This document shows, in pieces, positions 47,501 through 58,447 of a stretch of 64,000 nt of DNA. Made by a program: the position numbers and the translations under genes. The stretch lies in assembly GCA_023313575.1 (NCBI GenBank), contig JAJTTP010000002.1, positions 806,001 through 870,000 on the forward strand. Reading direction: 5' to 3'. The notes beneath the pieces were generated by a model. The model saw only the letters and a program-made list of their open reading frames with translations, ran no database searches and was not told the origin of the DNA. Source of the DNA: Eutypella sp. D-1. Lineage: Eukaryota > Ascomycota > Sordariomycetes > Xylariales > Diatrypaceae. Each line of letters opens with the position of its first letter. The first letter of the stretch is position 1.

Positions 47501-50300
47501 GTAAACCTGTCACGTACCAGATACCGGAGCCCATCACTGCCCCGTCGCTGTCTGAGACAGCCGGGGACATCACGAGACTAATCGCTGACCAGCGTATAAC
47601 TCGGACCCTATGTAGATGAGCTAGGGCGGATCTTCCAACGGCCCACCTGGTTTCTGCATCATGGATCTCGCCTTGCAGACTGCAGAGAGTGGGGCTTCTT
47701 GAGCGGCCGGTGCCTTACATGCCCAGGAATCGTGCTTGATTGAAAGGATCGGAACTCCATGTCCGGTCGGGGAACCACCAACGCAGGGAAGCGGATACCC
47801 TAAGGGCCATGTGCAGATGCCCTTGTTCCGTTCTGCCCTGCTCTGGTCGTTATCAACCCGGGATCTTTTGTCCTAGAGGAGGTAGGTTTTGGTTTTCTAC
47901 ATGAATAGTCCGAGCTACTGGGCTTCTTGTCTCCGCTATACATAGTCTATCAGCCAAGCTGGCGATGCCCCTGTATCATATCCTCTTGGCCCTAAAGTCC
48001 CCGAAACACTTAAGCTCTTCAGTACCTGATAGTAGTAGGATGAGTTAGTCCCAACAACGTGATAGGTCTAGTTTCGATGCTGGCGGGTGTAGAAAGCACA
48101 GTTCATCATCATCATCATTAAGCTAACGCGGCCTTAGCAAGCTGGGTTAACACTCAGCCTTATCGTGGGATATGGGTAGAGTCAAGATGCCACTTTCTGA
48201 CACTGAGCCTGGTCATGTCTTCCATGTACATATCTAGCAGAGGAAAGTGTAAACTTAGCACACGAGATAAACGGCCTAAGGAGACAGGGCACCATCAGAT
48301 GTAGAAATTTACTCCTGGTATTGTCTGGGTTAATGTTGGGAAACAGGAACCTGGGTAAGATATTGCTGCTGGGAGGTCACATATAACTCTATGGAAAGTA
48401 TAGGAGTCCCTGAGAAGATCTATTACTTTCGCTTGTCCTAGATGGTGATAATGGAAACAAGGACCGTAGCATATATCACTGGCTGGAGGAAATATCAGTA
48501 TAGTTCAATTTCGGTGAACGTCAGCAAAGCCACCGACGACCGGAGCGATATTACTCTGCTACTTACCAACTCCGGTATGCCACCATGTATGTCTATCTAC
48601 TGCCAAAATGTCCTCTGTAGAAGAGATTAAAAGGAAGTATCGAAGAAGGCATGTCTGGGCTGTTAACAAATAATAAGACTATAGGCGAGTCCCGGGGAGT
48701 TCCAAGAAAAAATTCGGCAATACGGTTCAGAAAAGGGGGTAACCCCTCTCTAAGGACTGGACTCTTCGACACTAAGTATAGGTCTTCACACTGGATATTC
48801 TGCTCGAGAGATCTGTAAAGAGATGTTAACATGTGTTGATTGATGACTTGATCAAAGATCTGCACAGCCCTTTAGCAAACCCGGTAACTAGTTAGAGCGG
48901 TTCTACCCCTGAGAAGAGATTCCCGCAGTCACAGAAGTGGCGAGGTTAATAACCGTGTTGGGAAGCCTTTCTTCTACAAGAAGGCGAAACTGACCTCGTA
49001 CTCCTCGTAAAGGCGCGAAGTTCGATGCCTGTTCGATATTAGCCCTATACCGTATGTTCCTGAGCTATTAGGGGTGACCTTCCGTCTTTCGTCTTGCGTC
49101 TTGTACTCCGTGCTATATCCCCCGACAACTAGGATCGGAACAGCAGGGAGAATACGACGCTGCGAGGTAGTGCGGGAAGAACAGGGCGCTTAATGAGGAG
49201 AACTCGAGGGAACGCCCTCGGTACATCGCACATCAGTCTGTGATAATAGAGTCCGAACGTTCCCTAATTTGACAAGAGCCGAGAAACCTGCTACGAGGCA
49301 TGACTGCATCATGATAACACTGGGTTGTTATGTCAAGCAAGTAACCTAATGAAGGCCTAAGTGGCAAGCAATATGGCACCTAGCGGGCTCTGGAAGTGGG
49401 ATAGGGGGTGTTTGCGCTGGAGTGAGCCGTATGAGTATCGCCTCCAGATGCCAACTGAAGCCACTGATACATATGCAGGGCATTCTTCCTCTGTCATCTC
49501 GTCACTCTCCAACCCATCCGTTGTCCATCATGGGCAGCTTATCATCCGCGCGGCAGGACCATGAACGTAGATTTGTAGTGAAAACGGTTAGGCGGGAAAT
49601 TAGCGATTCAGGGGAGGGACAAACGAAACAGACAGCGTAGTCAGAAGAAAAAGTAAATGTGTCTAGGTAAATCGATGCCCATCTATCTATCACTGCGGCA
49701 CGCTCCTTATGTGATTTATCCATGAGCCCTATAGCCAGCCGTCTGCATAAACAACTAGGCACGCACTAGACAGGGAGGGCGCTCAACGAAGCCAACGGAC
49801 TTGACGAGGCCATTCGTGCTATTTGTCTAGCTCGTAATATATTCATTTAGTGGAGGGGATGTTTTCTATCTAGACCGAGAGCGTTGGCTTAGATAGCTAA
49901 CCATACCACACTGTCGACTTCCGCGACTGATTGCAGCCACCCACCACACGGATTCACAAGGGGGGTTCTCTAGGCTACTACAGTAGGCAAACTATGAACA
50001 ATCATCGTTATACCTGACGCGCAATGCTGGCGAGGTTGTTTATGCCCGAGGGGAGAACTTTCAACTTAGACGGACCACACTTGTCAAGTAGAAGCTGAGG
50101 GAGCCTGACGTTTGATAGTTGAGTAGTCACCGTATTGCATTTGTAATGTCTTCCAACCGAGGTTGGCATGGCCCTCGCCAAGTACTTGCAAGTACACGCC
50201 ATCATATGAATTAGACCCGGCACAAGGGGGGAAAGCTATGGAACAATGCCGTTAAGTAGCCAGGGGACCACACACCACACACTATCAAAGCAATACCGCC
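38532..50300. other. 11.8-kb gene-free stretch
   Basis: No domain, conserved exon or RNA gene was recognised on either strand. Open frames are short and look random; the longest, 46426-47115 on minus, has no family signature. GTACC/CCTAGG motifs cluster at 40015-40165, an AC tract lies at 41650-41666, a CCA-type tract at 43400-43435 and an ATC tract near 48105-48118. The part from about 45 to 50 kb has few microsatellites and could be decayed repeat DNA. Confidence 0.5.
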
Positions 50301-51343
50301 TCAGAAATCGCTCTCCTCCGACTCCGACTCCTCGTCCTCCTGCGTGACATACGGCACGAAGCGGAAGTCGAGGAAGCTCGTGGCGCCGCCTTCGACCTCC
50401 ACCATGAACTGCAGGCTCAGGACGCCCTGGCGGTCGCCGCGGAAGCTGACCTTGCTGGCGATGCGCATGGCCTCGCTCGCGGACTTGATGAAGTCGAACT
50501 TGAAGCTGTGGGTCCAGCGCTCGCGGACCGCCAGTGTCTCGAGGAGCTCGCGACCGTTGGAGAAGTCGACCCCGGCGCTGCCGAGCGAACCGGTGCTGGT
50601 GAGGCTGAGATACGGCGCGCTGGGAGTGGCCTGTATCGCGACCCGAGACGGCGCCATAGGGGCTAATTCAGAGAGGCTATCTAGCAACCATCGCCCTTGC
50701 ATGATAATTTTGAAGGACAGATCGTCGCGGTCGAATGGAATGTCCTCGGGGGACTCGGGAGTATACGTGATCATGTTACACCGTGTCTTCACGCCATTTT
50801 CTTCGAGGATGACGCTGAGCGGAGAACCGTCCTCTTCATACATGAGGCAGCAGGTGCCGGGCATGCCGAGAGTCTGGTGACTGAAGGCATCGGGGCGGTA
50901 GTTACGTAGATTGCTACGGTACGGTTCGGCATCCGCTTTCGCCGCTCGCGCAGCAATTTCTGTAGCCCCAAACAGCTGCAGTGCCTCCAGAAGGGCGGCC
51001 AGATTCATCTGAAATTGTGGCAGATTTGTATTGTCTGCCTCGCCCTCGGGCAGATTTAGAGTGTATGTCGTGAAGAGAGCCTTATCGAGGAAGGCGACTC
51101 CTGATATGAGGGTTAGTAAGATTGGCAAAATTTCTACGACGCAACACCCATTAGACCTAACCTACCCTGCATGACGCGAGAATAGTCGGCGGCAAATCGA
51201 ATGCCATCCGGGGTGATCTGTACGTGGACCTTGGAAGTGAAGCTGATACATTTCAAGAGTTGGTGGATTTGGCGTGTAGAACTGGCCACAGCTCGAAAAA
51301 GAGGTGGCTGTTGGGCGGGCACAGAGCCCCCCACTGCGGCCAT
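50301..51343 (-). CDS. rad1: Checkpoint clamp subunit Rad1 (9-1-1 complex)
   Basis: PCNA-like subunit of the Rad9-Hus1-Rad1 clamp loaded at damaged DNA to activate the ATR-type checkpoint (S. pombe Rad1, S. cerevisiae Rad17). Coding sequence is complement(50301..51100, 51166..51343), 325 aa. The 65-nt intron has donor GTAGGT, branch CTAAC and acceptor ATCAG and joins G60 in phase. The N-terminus reads LFRAVASSTRQIHQLLKCI, then VHVQITPDGIRFAADYSRVMQG, the first PCNA-like repeat. Exon 2 starts VAFLDKALFTTYTL and contains FQMNLAALLEALQLFG and the C-terminal TSFLDFRFVPYVTQEDEESE. The acidic tail is usual for the family. The stop is at 50301-50303. The next gene, OST5, ends 225 bp upstream on the same strand. 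Confidence 0.95.
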
Positions 51344-51463
51344 GATGTAATAATAATTTTGTACGACCCTGTAGGAACGGGTTTAGGGGGGAAGATGAGA
51401 TGGGCGCTTTATCACGCTTAAAAACAAGTCATAGATGATGGCGGTAGTAGTGGTGATCCAGAT

Positions 51464-51487
51464 AGTAGTAGTAGTAGTAGTAGTAGT
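51464..51487. repeat. GTA trinucleotide microsatellite
   Basis: Eight tandem GTA units in the short gap between the RAD1 start and the OST5 stop. Confidence 0.9.
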
Positions 51488-51568
51488 GTCTCGTACGAAA
51501 TAGTACGCCTCAATTCATCTATGTAAGGATGCAGGGAAACGCTTTTTAGGGATATATTCTTTCCCCGA

Positions 51569-51945
51569 CTAGACGTAAACTCCAACTGCGCAGAACATGT
51601 AAACCGTACCCAACCTAGAATAACATTAGCATCGCTTGAGCAAGAAATTCATGACCATATTGAATGAGGGACTCGTACGCTATCGCCGCCGAGGCTGGAA
51701 CTCCAAGTAGAGGGAGGTTGAGAAAAGAACGGTCTATTTGGTAGTGGATTACGTATTAGTTAGGTACTCGGGGCTTTCACGCAACATATAATTACTGGAG
51801 ACACACTCAGTGCGAAGGCTCCCGTCAGTGAGAGGCCTAGTAGAAGGAGGACAAATCCGACCAAGAACTGAGTATTCTTTCCGATAGTAGGAAGAAACGG
51901 GGTGGCAGAAGGAGATTGCCAGAGTTCGTAGAGTGAAGAATCCAT
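51569..51945 (-). CDS. ost5: Oligosaccharyltransferase subunit Ost5 (TMEM258 type)
   Basis: Small two-span ER membrane subunit of the complex that N-glycosylates nascent proteins, near Ost1/Stt3. I assemble complement(51569..51614, 51679..51733, 51807..51945), 79 aa, the usual family length. Exon 1 encodes SLYELWQ, then PFLPTIGKNTQFLVG and the first membrane span, ending GAFAL. Exon 2 (55 nt) supplies NRSFLNLPLLGVPASAAIA. Exon 3 (46 nt) supplies LGTVYMFCAVGVYV and the stop. These match the family pattern of NRS after span 1, PLLGVPAS between spans and MFCAVGVYV at the C-terminus. The donors are GTGTGT and GTACGA, and both joins are in phase. It is easily missed because no exon exceeds 140 nt. 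It diverges from GCN5 across 978 bp. Confidence 0.92.
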
Positions 51946-52923
51946 TTACGGTGGAGTGAGTGTCTGAATGGAAGTCCGGATAGTTGAAGATTAGGGTTAC
52001 CTGCGGCTTTCGCGCTGGCGGTGGTGGTGGTAATTTTGAGTTGTCGTTGTCGACGTTGAAGTGAAGGTGACGGGAGATCTGTTACGACCAATAAATTCCA
52101 CTACTGTAAGGTTGATTAAATGATCAGGTGGTAGGTATCTTTGTATATTTGTGTACAAGTATGAAAGTATTCCAGGTTCTTGCTCATGCGAAATAGCAAG
52201 CTGGCAGCTACGACCTGGCAGTCCCGTTGGAAACAAGCTGTCTGGCTGTACCTACCTTAGCGTCGCAATCGATAGCAATCCATTGGATTAGAGCTCTGCT
52301 TTCCTATTATGATGATACTATGCCATATTAAGGTAAGGGTCAATTTCCAGGTTAGAGCATTTGAAAATCCCTGTATCCGGAGGTATCGGAATATCAATAT
52401 GCCGATATTTCTACTTTTAAGCAAGTCCCACACCTATTGTGGGGGTTTCAATACGTTCCTGCTTTACCAGTGGGTCACCCGTCCCTGCGTCTCCCGTCCC
52501 CAGAACTGTCAATAAATCCCTACTTACATAAGTACTTAGTACTTAAAAATAGTTTGTAGTGCCATTACCTAACTGCCACCATCTTACTTTGTACATACAT
52601 ACAACCTTACCTGAAACTTTACCTTACCTCCTTATGTACATACCCGGTGGACATACTTAACTAAGGTAGTAACAAGCAACGTTAAACGTCCCGTCCCTCT
52701 TCTACGTTTTTTACCAAGAACGTCATTGTCGCATTTCACCTACCACAAACAACTTACCAGTTGCAACATCACGAATGTGACTATATCATATCGCATCGAT
52801 CGCATCGATTGCATATGGTAATATCTCACCCCCCCCCCCCCCCCCCATGCCTACCTGCCTAGGTAGATATCATATCAGAATCATAGCAAAGATAGCTAGC
52901 GGTATAGCTTGATGTGAGGCAAG
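51946..52923. promoter_or_regulatory. Divergent promoter region of OST5 and GCN5
   Basis: 978 bp between the two start codons. It holds AT-rich sequence, GTACC-type motifs near 52590-52640, a repeated GCATCGAT (52793-52808) and an 18-base C run. Both genes must take their core promoters from here; no specific factor site is claimed. Confidence 0.6.
52829..52846. repeat. Homopolymer C run in the GCN5 upstream region
   Basis: Eighteen consecutive C bases, 77 bp before the GCN5 ATG. It may exclude nucleosomes or simply be a hypermutable tract. Confidence 0.9.
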
Positions 52924-54206
52924 ATGGCGAAAGATGACAGTATGACCCCCATACTACCCTATCACCTCCCCGTGATTTAATGATGCGCGCCTATATCTGA
53001 CATGACTCTTCAAACCCCGCAGATGGCAAGCGCAAGGCAACCGACGAGCCCTCGTCGCCTTCTGCCACCAAGAAAATGAAGCACAACCACGATACCGCCG
53101 CCGACGTAAAAGCCGAGCAGCCGAAGCTCGTCGACGGCCGAGTCCCCTTCCCGGAGAAGATCGCCGTCAGGGAGGAACGGGACGGCGAGATCGAGTTTCG
53201 CGTCGTCAACAACGACAACGATCGCGAGTCCCTCATCATCCTCACCGGCCTGAAGTGCATATTCCAGAAACAGCTGCCGAAGATGCCCAAGGATTACATA
53301 GCCCGCCTCGTCTACGACCGCACCCACCTGTCCATAGCCATCGTCAAGAAGCCGCTCGAGGTCGTCGGCGGGATCACGTACAAGCCCTTCAAGGGCCGCC
53401 AGTTTGCCGAGATCGTTTTCTGTGCCATCAGTAGCGACCAGCAAGTCAAGGGCTACGGCGCCCACCTCATGTCCCACCTCAAGGACTACGTGAAGGCCAC
53501 CAGCGACGTCATGCACTTCTTGACCTATGCCGACAACTACGCCACCGGATACTTCGAGAAGCAGGGGTTTACCAAGAAGATCACCCTGCCCAAGTCCATC
53601 TGGATGGGATACATCAAGGATTACGAGGGCGGAACCATCATGCAGTGTTCCATGGTCCCGCGCGTCCGGTATCTCGAGATGGGTCGCATGCTGCTAAAGC
53701 AGAAGGAGTGCGTGCAAGCCAAGATCCGCGCCTTCTCGAAGTCGCACCAAATCCACCAGCCGCCGAAGCAGTGGAAGAACGGCGTGTCGCCCATCGACCC
53801 CTTATCCATCGAGGCGATCCGGGTGTCCGGCTGGTCCCCGGATATGGACGAGCTCGCGCGTCAGCCGCGCCGCGGACCGAACTACAACCTGCTCCTACAC
53901 CTCCTCAACGACCTCCAGAACCACAAGTCGGCCTGGCCGTTCCTGAGCCCGGTCATCAAGGATGAAGTTCCCGACTACCACGACGTCATCAAGGAGCCCA
54001 TGGACCTCAGCACCATGGAGCAGAAGCTCGAGGCGGACCAGTACAACACGCCCGAGGAGTTCATCAAGGACGCCCAGCTCGTCTTCAACAATTGCCGCAA
54101 GTACAACGGCGAGAACACGCCCTACACCAAGTCCGCCAACAAGCTCGAGAAGTACATGTGGTCCCAGATCAAGGGCATCACCGAGTGGTCGCACCTGGAG
54201 CCCTAG
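52924..54206 (+). CDS. gcn5: Histone acetyltransferase Gcn5 (SAGA complex)
   Basis: Acetylates histone H3 (K9/K14 and others) as the catalytic subunit of SAGA/ADA. Coding sequence is join(52924..52939, 53023..54206), 399 aa. Exon 1 is only 16 nt (ATG GCG AAA GAT GAC A). The 83-nt intron has donor GTATGA, a TCTGAC branch and acceptor CGCAG, and it joins to an in-frame GKRKATDEP stretch. The GNAT domain has [10 protein letters not shown] with catalytic Glu135, the acetyl-CoA loop [11 protein letters not shown] and [16 protein letters not shown]. The bromodomain covers about 291-395, with [16 protein letters not shown] and NNCRKYN (acetyl-lysine-binding Asn367). Length and order match the family. 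The start was chosen because the main frame has no suitable ATG upstream of its Lys-rich N-terminus; an internal ATG at 53076 would remove the GKRKATDEP segment. Confidence 0.96.
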
Positions 54207-55760
54207 GTGCCGCGCCGAGGGCAACCATCTCGGCAGTCGAGGCCGAATCTCCCATGTTGACGCTACGAGATGAGAGTTTGTGTGTCTTATGAATAACGGC
54301 ATCAAAAGATGGTGTGGCATGGTCAGGGTGTCTGTCCTCTCGTCTCTTTCTTTTTTCGCGTTTTATTTTCCTGTTCAGTCTGCCTTTACGCACGGCGCTG
54401 GTGGCTCATCGGTCTGGTTATTACGGGTTTGCATAAGACGAAAGTGATTTTTGTTCTCAGGGAGACTCGTGGTAACGTTCAGTAAACGGGAACTACCCGT
54501 CATGAAATCCTTCCCCCTCCCCTTGTTTCCCTCCCTTTTGGTCATGGCTTGGAGTACAAGGATACGGCGTTTAAGGCGCCCTCGGAGGCCTATATCACTC
54601 TTCACCCGATTACGTTGCAATCAGTCACGGGATGCGTTTCATATTATATATATCAGCCTTTTGATTCGGAGGGCAAAGTGGACTTCTAGATACTCTCTCA
54701 ATGCATATTGACCGGTTACTGGGAAATATGGGATTTCCATGATTGATGACTGAGTGACTACTCGTACGACGTGGTACTGTGACATATAGCATTTGCTACA
54801 CGTGCATGAGAACCACCTACCTACCTTGACTTACGGCCGTAGAGTAAATGCTACTTATTCTACGGAGTAACTAGTATTAATACGTTCGATACACTATAAT
54901 ACGCGGTGCCACCACCCTTCTTGGGCAAATCGAGACAAGGGCTCTCAGGAGATTCCATATATTGCCCATCCCACCACGCATTCAACAGCTGGGCAAGGTC
55001 TGAGTTAGTATTGTAGCCGAAAACAAGCAGACCTTTCTACCGGTTAGGTATGCCCGGGCTTCCAACGGCTGTAAGTTCCAAGGGCCATGTGTCTCATATA
55101 TAATAAGATGATGGATAATTTATTTCACCGACGGCCTTTGTTCGGGCCATGCTGCTCAGCAGGACGTTCATTGGGAACGGAACGACCTAGGAACCGTCTT
55201 GTTTCATATGGAGTGGAGGCTGGGTGTGGTTAGCCTCTAGGAACACGAAGCGAGACGAGGAAAAGCATCATCAGTTATCGAAAAAGAATCCGGGAGACTT
55301 TTATGAGGCCTTGCAAACTCGGAACAACCCAACGGACACTGCGTCGCTTTCGGCGAACATTCTCTACCACCATACATGTAGATATGAAGAACCTATCTTG
55401 GATAAGTACCTACCTCCCGAGGTCGGTAGGTATGTACCTAAGTAAACCTTCTTTTTGTTAATAAGCAGTAATTGCCTGTAGAGGGGAAGGAACAAGGGAG
55501 TTCGGCGTTTCCTCCGATATGACCGGATCTTTTTTCGACGAAGCCTTCTGATAAGAGCCAGGCATGGAGGTATCAGCACCAACGAGAAGTTTTTTCATCG
55601 TCAAAAGGTTACTTCGTGGGGTGTCGTATTACCCAGAAGATCCGAAGGAGCCCGCCCGGTATACACTACCGGAACTGACTGACTGACTGCTCAGGCTGCT
55701 CTTATAGGTAGCAGAGCTGAGAGGAACGAAAAAGCTCCTCCGAAAGCTTAGGTGAATGTT

Positions 55761-55778
55761 CCCCGTCTCGAGACGGGG
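55761..55778. repeat. Perfect 18-bp palindrome
   Basis: CCCCGTCTCGAGACGGGG is self-complementary over all 18 bases and is followed at once by CTAGACGGG. It could be a hairpin end of a decayed element or a protein-binding palindrome. Confidence 0.85.
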
Positions 55779-58352
55779 CTAGACGGGCCGAGAGTTGCTG
55801 ACTAAGCTTCCCGATATTGCGACTCTACGCCACGCCACGTAGACTCTTACAGGAGGCAATTCTTAAGCACCCTGCCCATTCTGATAAATCCTCAGCAGCC
55901 CGGGAGATCATATTTATCTACCTTACATATTAGTTTAAATGCCAGATTTGCCTGGCGTACTTGGTATTGCAGTAGGTATATAAGTATATTCAAGTACTTA
56001 CTGAAGAAACTTCGACCACATGGTTGCTCCTGCCATCCGCACAAGTCTAATATCTGGTCACTGCTTTCCTCTAATCCCAGTGTACAATATCCGTACTTAT
56101 AGAAATTCACCTGGCAGTTAGGCGGGAACAGGGATTGCGAACCTGCGAACCTGCAATGTACATACATACATACATACTCCGTAGCTAGGCCAATATTTAT
56201 CTCCACGCCCCCGCCCCTCTCTCACCCCCAATGCGTGCAAGGCGGTGCGAGCTAATGTACGCACTTAACCTTCGAGCGTCTGGACCTCGAGGCCACTTAG
56301 GAGGATATCGTAAGCTGATTGGTTGCATAACTACGAATTCGGCGGGGGGGGGGGGGCAAAGAGTCGCACACGGAGTCGTACCTGGGCACGCGGCGTAGAG
56401 TAGTCGGGTATGTAGGTAGGTAGGAGTAGTAAGATGCAACTTTGAAGTATTAAGGATGGAGGGAACGCCCAAAAAGAATGAAAATGCAAAGAAAAAGAAA
56501 AGAGAGAGAAAAGAAAAGAATAATCAACTAACTAACTGAGCTACGGGAAGGGAAGGGAAGGGACGGGAAGGAGAAAGGGGGGGGGGGGAAGAGAGGGAGA
56601 GAAGTGCCTCATAACTATACCGGGATTTTTGATCACATGAAACAATGTACATATATGCCGGATACCGGACCTGATTGATGTGTATTATTCATTACCTGAG
56701 TGGGTGGATGGATGGGTGGAAGAGAGCAGACTGCAGGCAGCGGTCCGAGGGGTGCATTTTGAATGAAGCATTGCGTTTGAGGCGTAACAAGTAAAAGATA
56801 AACTTACATTACCTATGTACATACATGTAGTTAGTAGCGGCCCAGGTGCAACTTCCGGGAGACCACAAATGTATGTATCATGTATCCCGACCTCTGAAGG
56901 GTTCATAAGATTCCCGTCATCTTGGATATTGAATATGCAGCTGATACATACGTCTAGCCAGTGTACAATTGGGGGTTATGGAGTATATTTAAGCTAGATA
57001 TGTAGTATAGTGTGCAATATAAACGTACCTATAGTCTTTCAAGACAATGTGAGAAGTACAATCTCAGGTTCTACCTACCTGCCTGGCCGTAATCCAACTG
57101 GTAATCCACGTTGGTATCCACGTGAAGCCCTCTTTTCTACTAGCGTCACCCCTCCAACCAGAAGCCTCTTTCTCACCCCTGACTTCCAATTACTTTACTT
57201 AGGTACTTTAGGGAATCCCTGAATTCCCAATAGTTATACCGACCTGCCGCCTAGAGTTTAACTTTTAGGTGCCTGGCTGCTGGCTTTCTGGTCTGCCAAC
57301 TTTACCAACTTACCTACTTAGGTAATAGCGTCTAGGCAACTAGGCTACCTAGGTAGACTCTCACTCTGTGCATAGTGGGCGTAACATATTCTCATCTGCG
57401 TAGCGTATCTCTTCTACATACTGGTATCTCTGGTATCTCTGCGTATTATCCCCTCTCCCTAATTCTACAGTGCAGATGATACTAGGTTGCCCCGGATATC
57501 TTCCAAATCTTACATGTTCTATCTATCTTACCTATCACCAAGAAAGACCACCTGCATTCAATATAATTTTTTTTCTCTTGCCTTTCCACCACCATCCATT
57601 CTCCCCCTTGCCCTTAACGAACCTCCTCCACATTGGTAAACCAGTAGAACCCAAGGATAAGACATCCCCGGCTTTCCCTCTCTCTCTCACTCTCTCACGC
57701 CCCATTTTGAACCTGTCACTCTCTTATCTCTTGAGGCCAATTCCTGCAATTCTTCTTCTGGCCTCTCTTTAGTTCTTCTTCCTTCTCTCCATCTTTTTCC
57801 ATTTTCTTTTTTTTTTCTTTCCTTCCTTTTCTTCTATTTCCTATCCAGGGATTTCTAAGGGAAAATAACTTGAGCTCAACTGCCCCCAAACACCCCAAGC
57901 CTAGTGTGACTCTCAGACACGACCGGACAAGACCAGACCAGACCAGACCAGATAGACCGAAAGAAGAAAGAAGGGGGAAAAAAAGAAGGACAACCTGGAA
58001 CGCCGAATTACGAATCTGACTTGACTCGACTAGACTATCACCCGCACTACTCACACCACTCGCACCACCGCCAGTCTCCATCTTCCACGACATTCCACTG
58101 CAGGGCTGTCTTGTCACTGGATACCATCACTGGGTACTGCCACTGCGTATTGGGCCACTTCACTTCACTTCGCCCCGTTCACTCATACCCATACCCATCT
58201 TCCATCTACCCATCCGTACCCATTGATCCAAGCCTCTTTCCATAACAGTACAGTAACAATTCATATATCTCCAACCTCCGACTGAACCACCAATTATTCT
58301 TCGCCCGTTCAACCCAAAAAGTCCAAAGTCTTCTACTCGCATTCATCACCCG

Positions 58353-58390
58353 ACTACTACTACTATTACTACTACTACTACTACTACTAC
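58353..58390. repeat. CTA trinucleotide tract before the unknown gene
   Basis: About twelve CTA/ACT units with one interruption, 58 bp before the ATG at 58448 and so probably in the 5' leader. Confidence 0.85.
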
Positions 58391-58447
58391 GGCTTTCGCT
58401 TGTTCTTCATTAACTATAGACTTGTACATTCCGTCAAACCCGTCAAA

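Larger units (their letters stand above)
54207..58447. other. Intergenic region between GCN5 and the unknown 326-aa gene
   Basis: No gene was recognised. It contains a perfect 18-bp palindrome at 55761-55778, GTACC/CCTAGG motifs at 55400-55442 and 57301-57360, a polyG run at 56344-56356 and G/A-rich repeats near 56545-56610. The last kilobase is pyrimidine-rich and is probably promoter plus 5' leader of the following gene. Confidence 0.5.

Noticed and set aside
53010..53516. 168-codon minus-strand frame opposite GCN5
   Set aside because: Val/Leu/Asp/Gly-rich shadow of the strongly biased GCN5 codons; no family signature.
56520..56556. tRNA-like TAGCTCAGTTAG on the minus strand
   Set aside because: No D-stem partner, anticodon arm or T-arm follows; it is a chance match within CTAA-type simple sequence.
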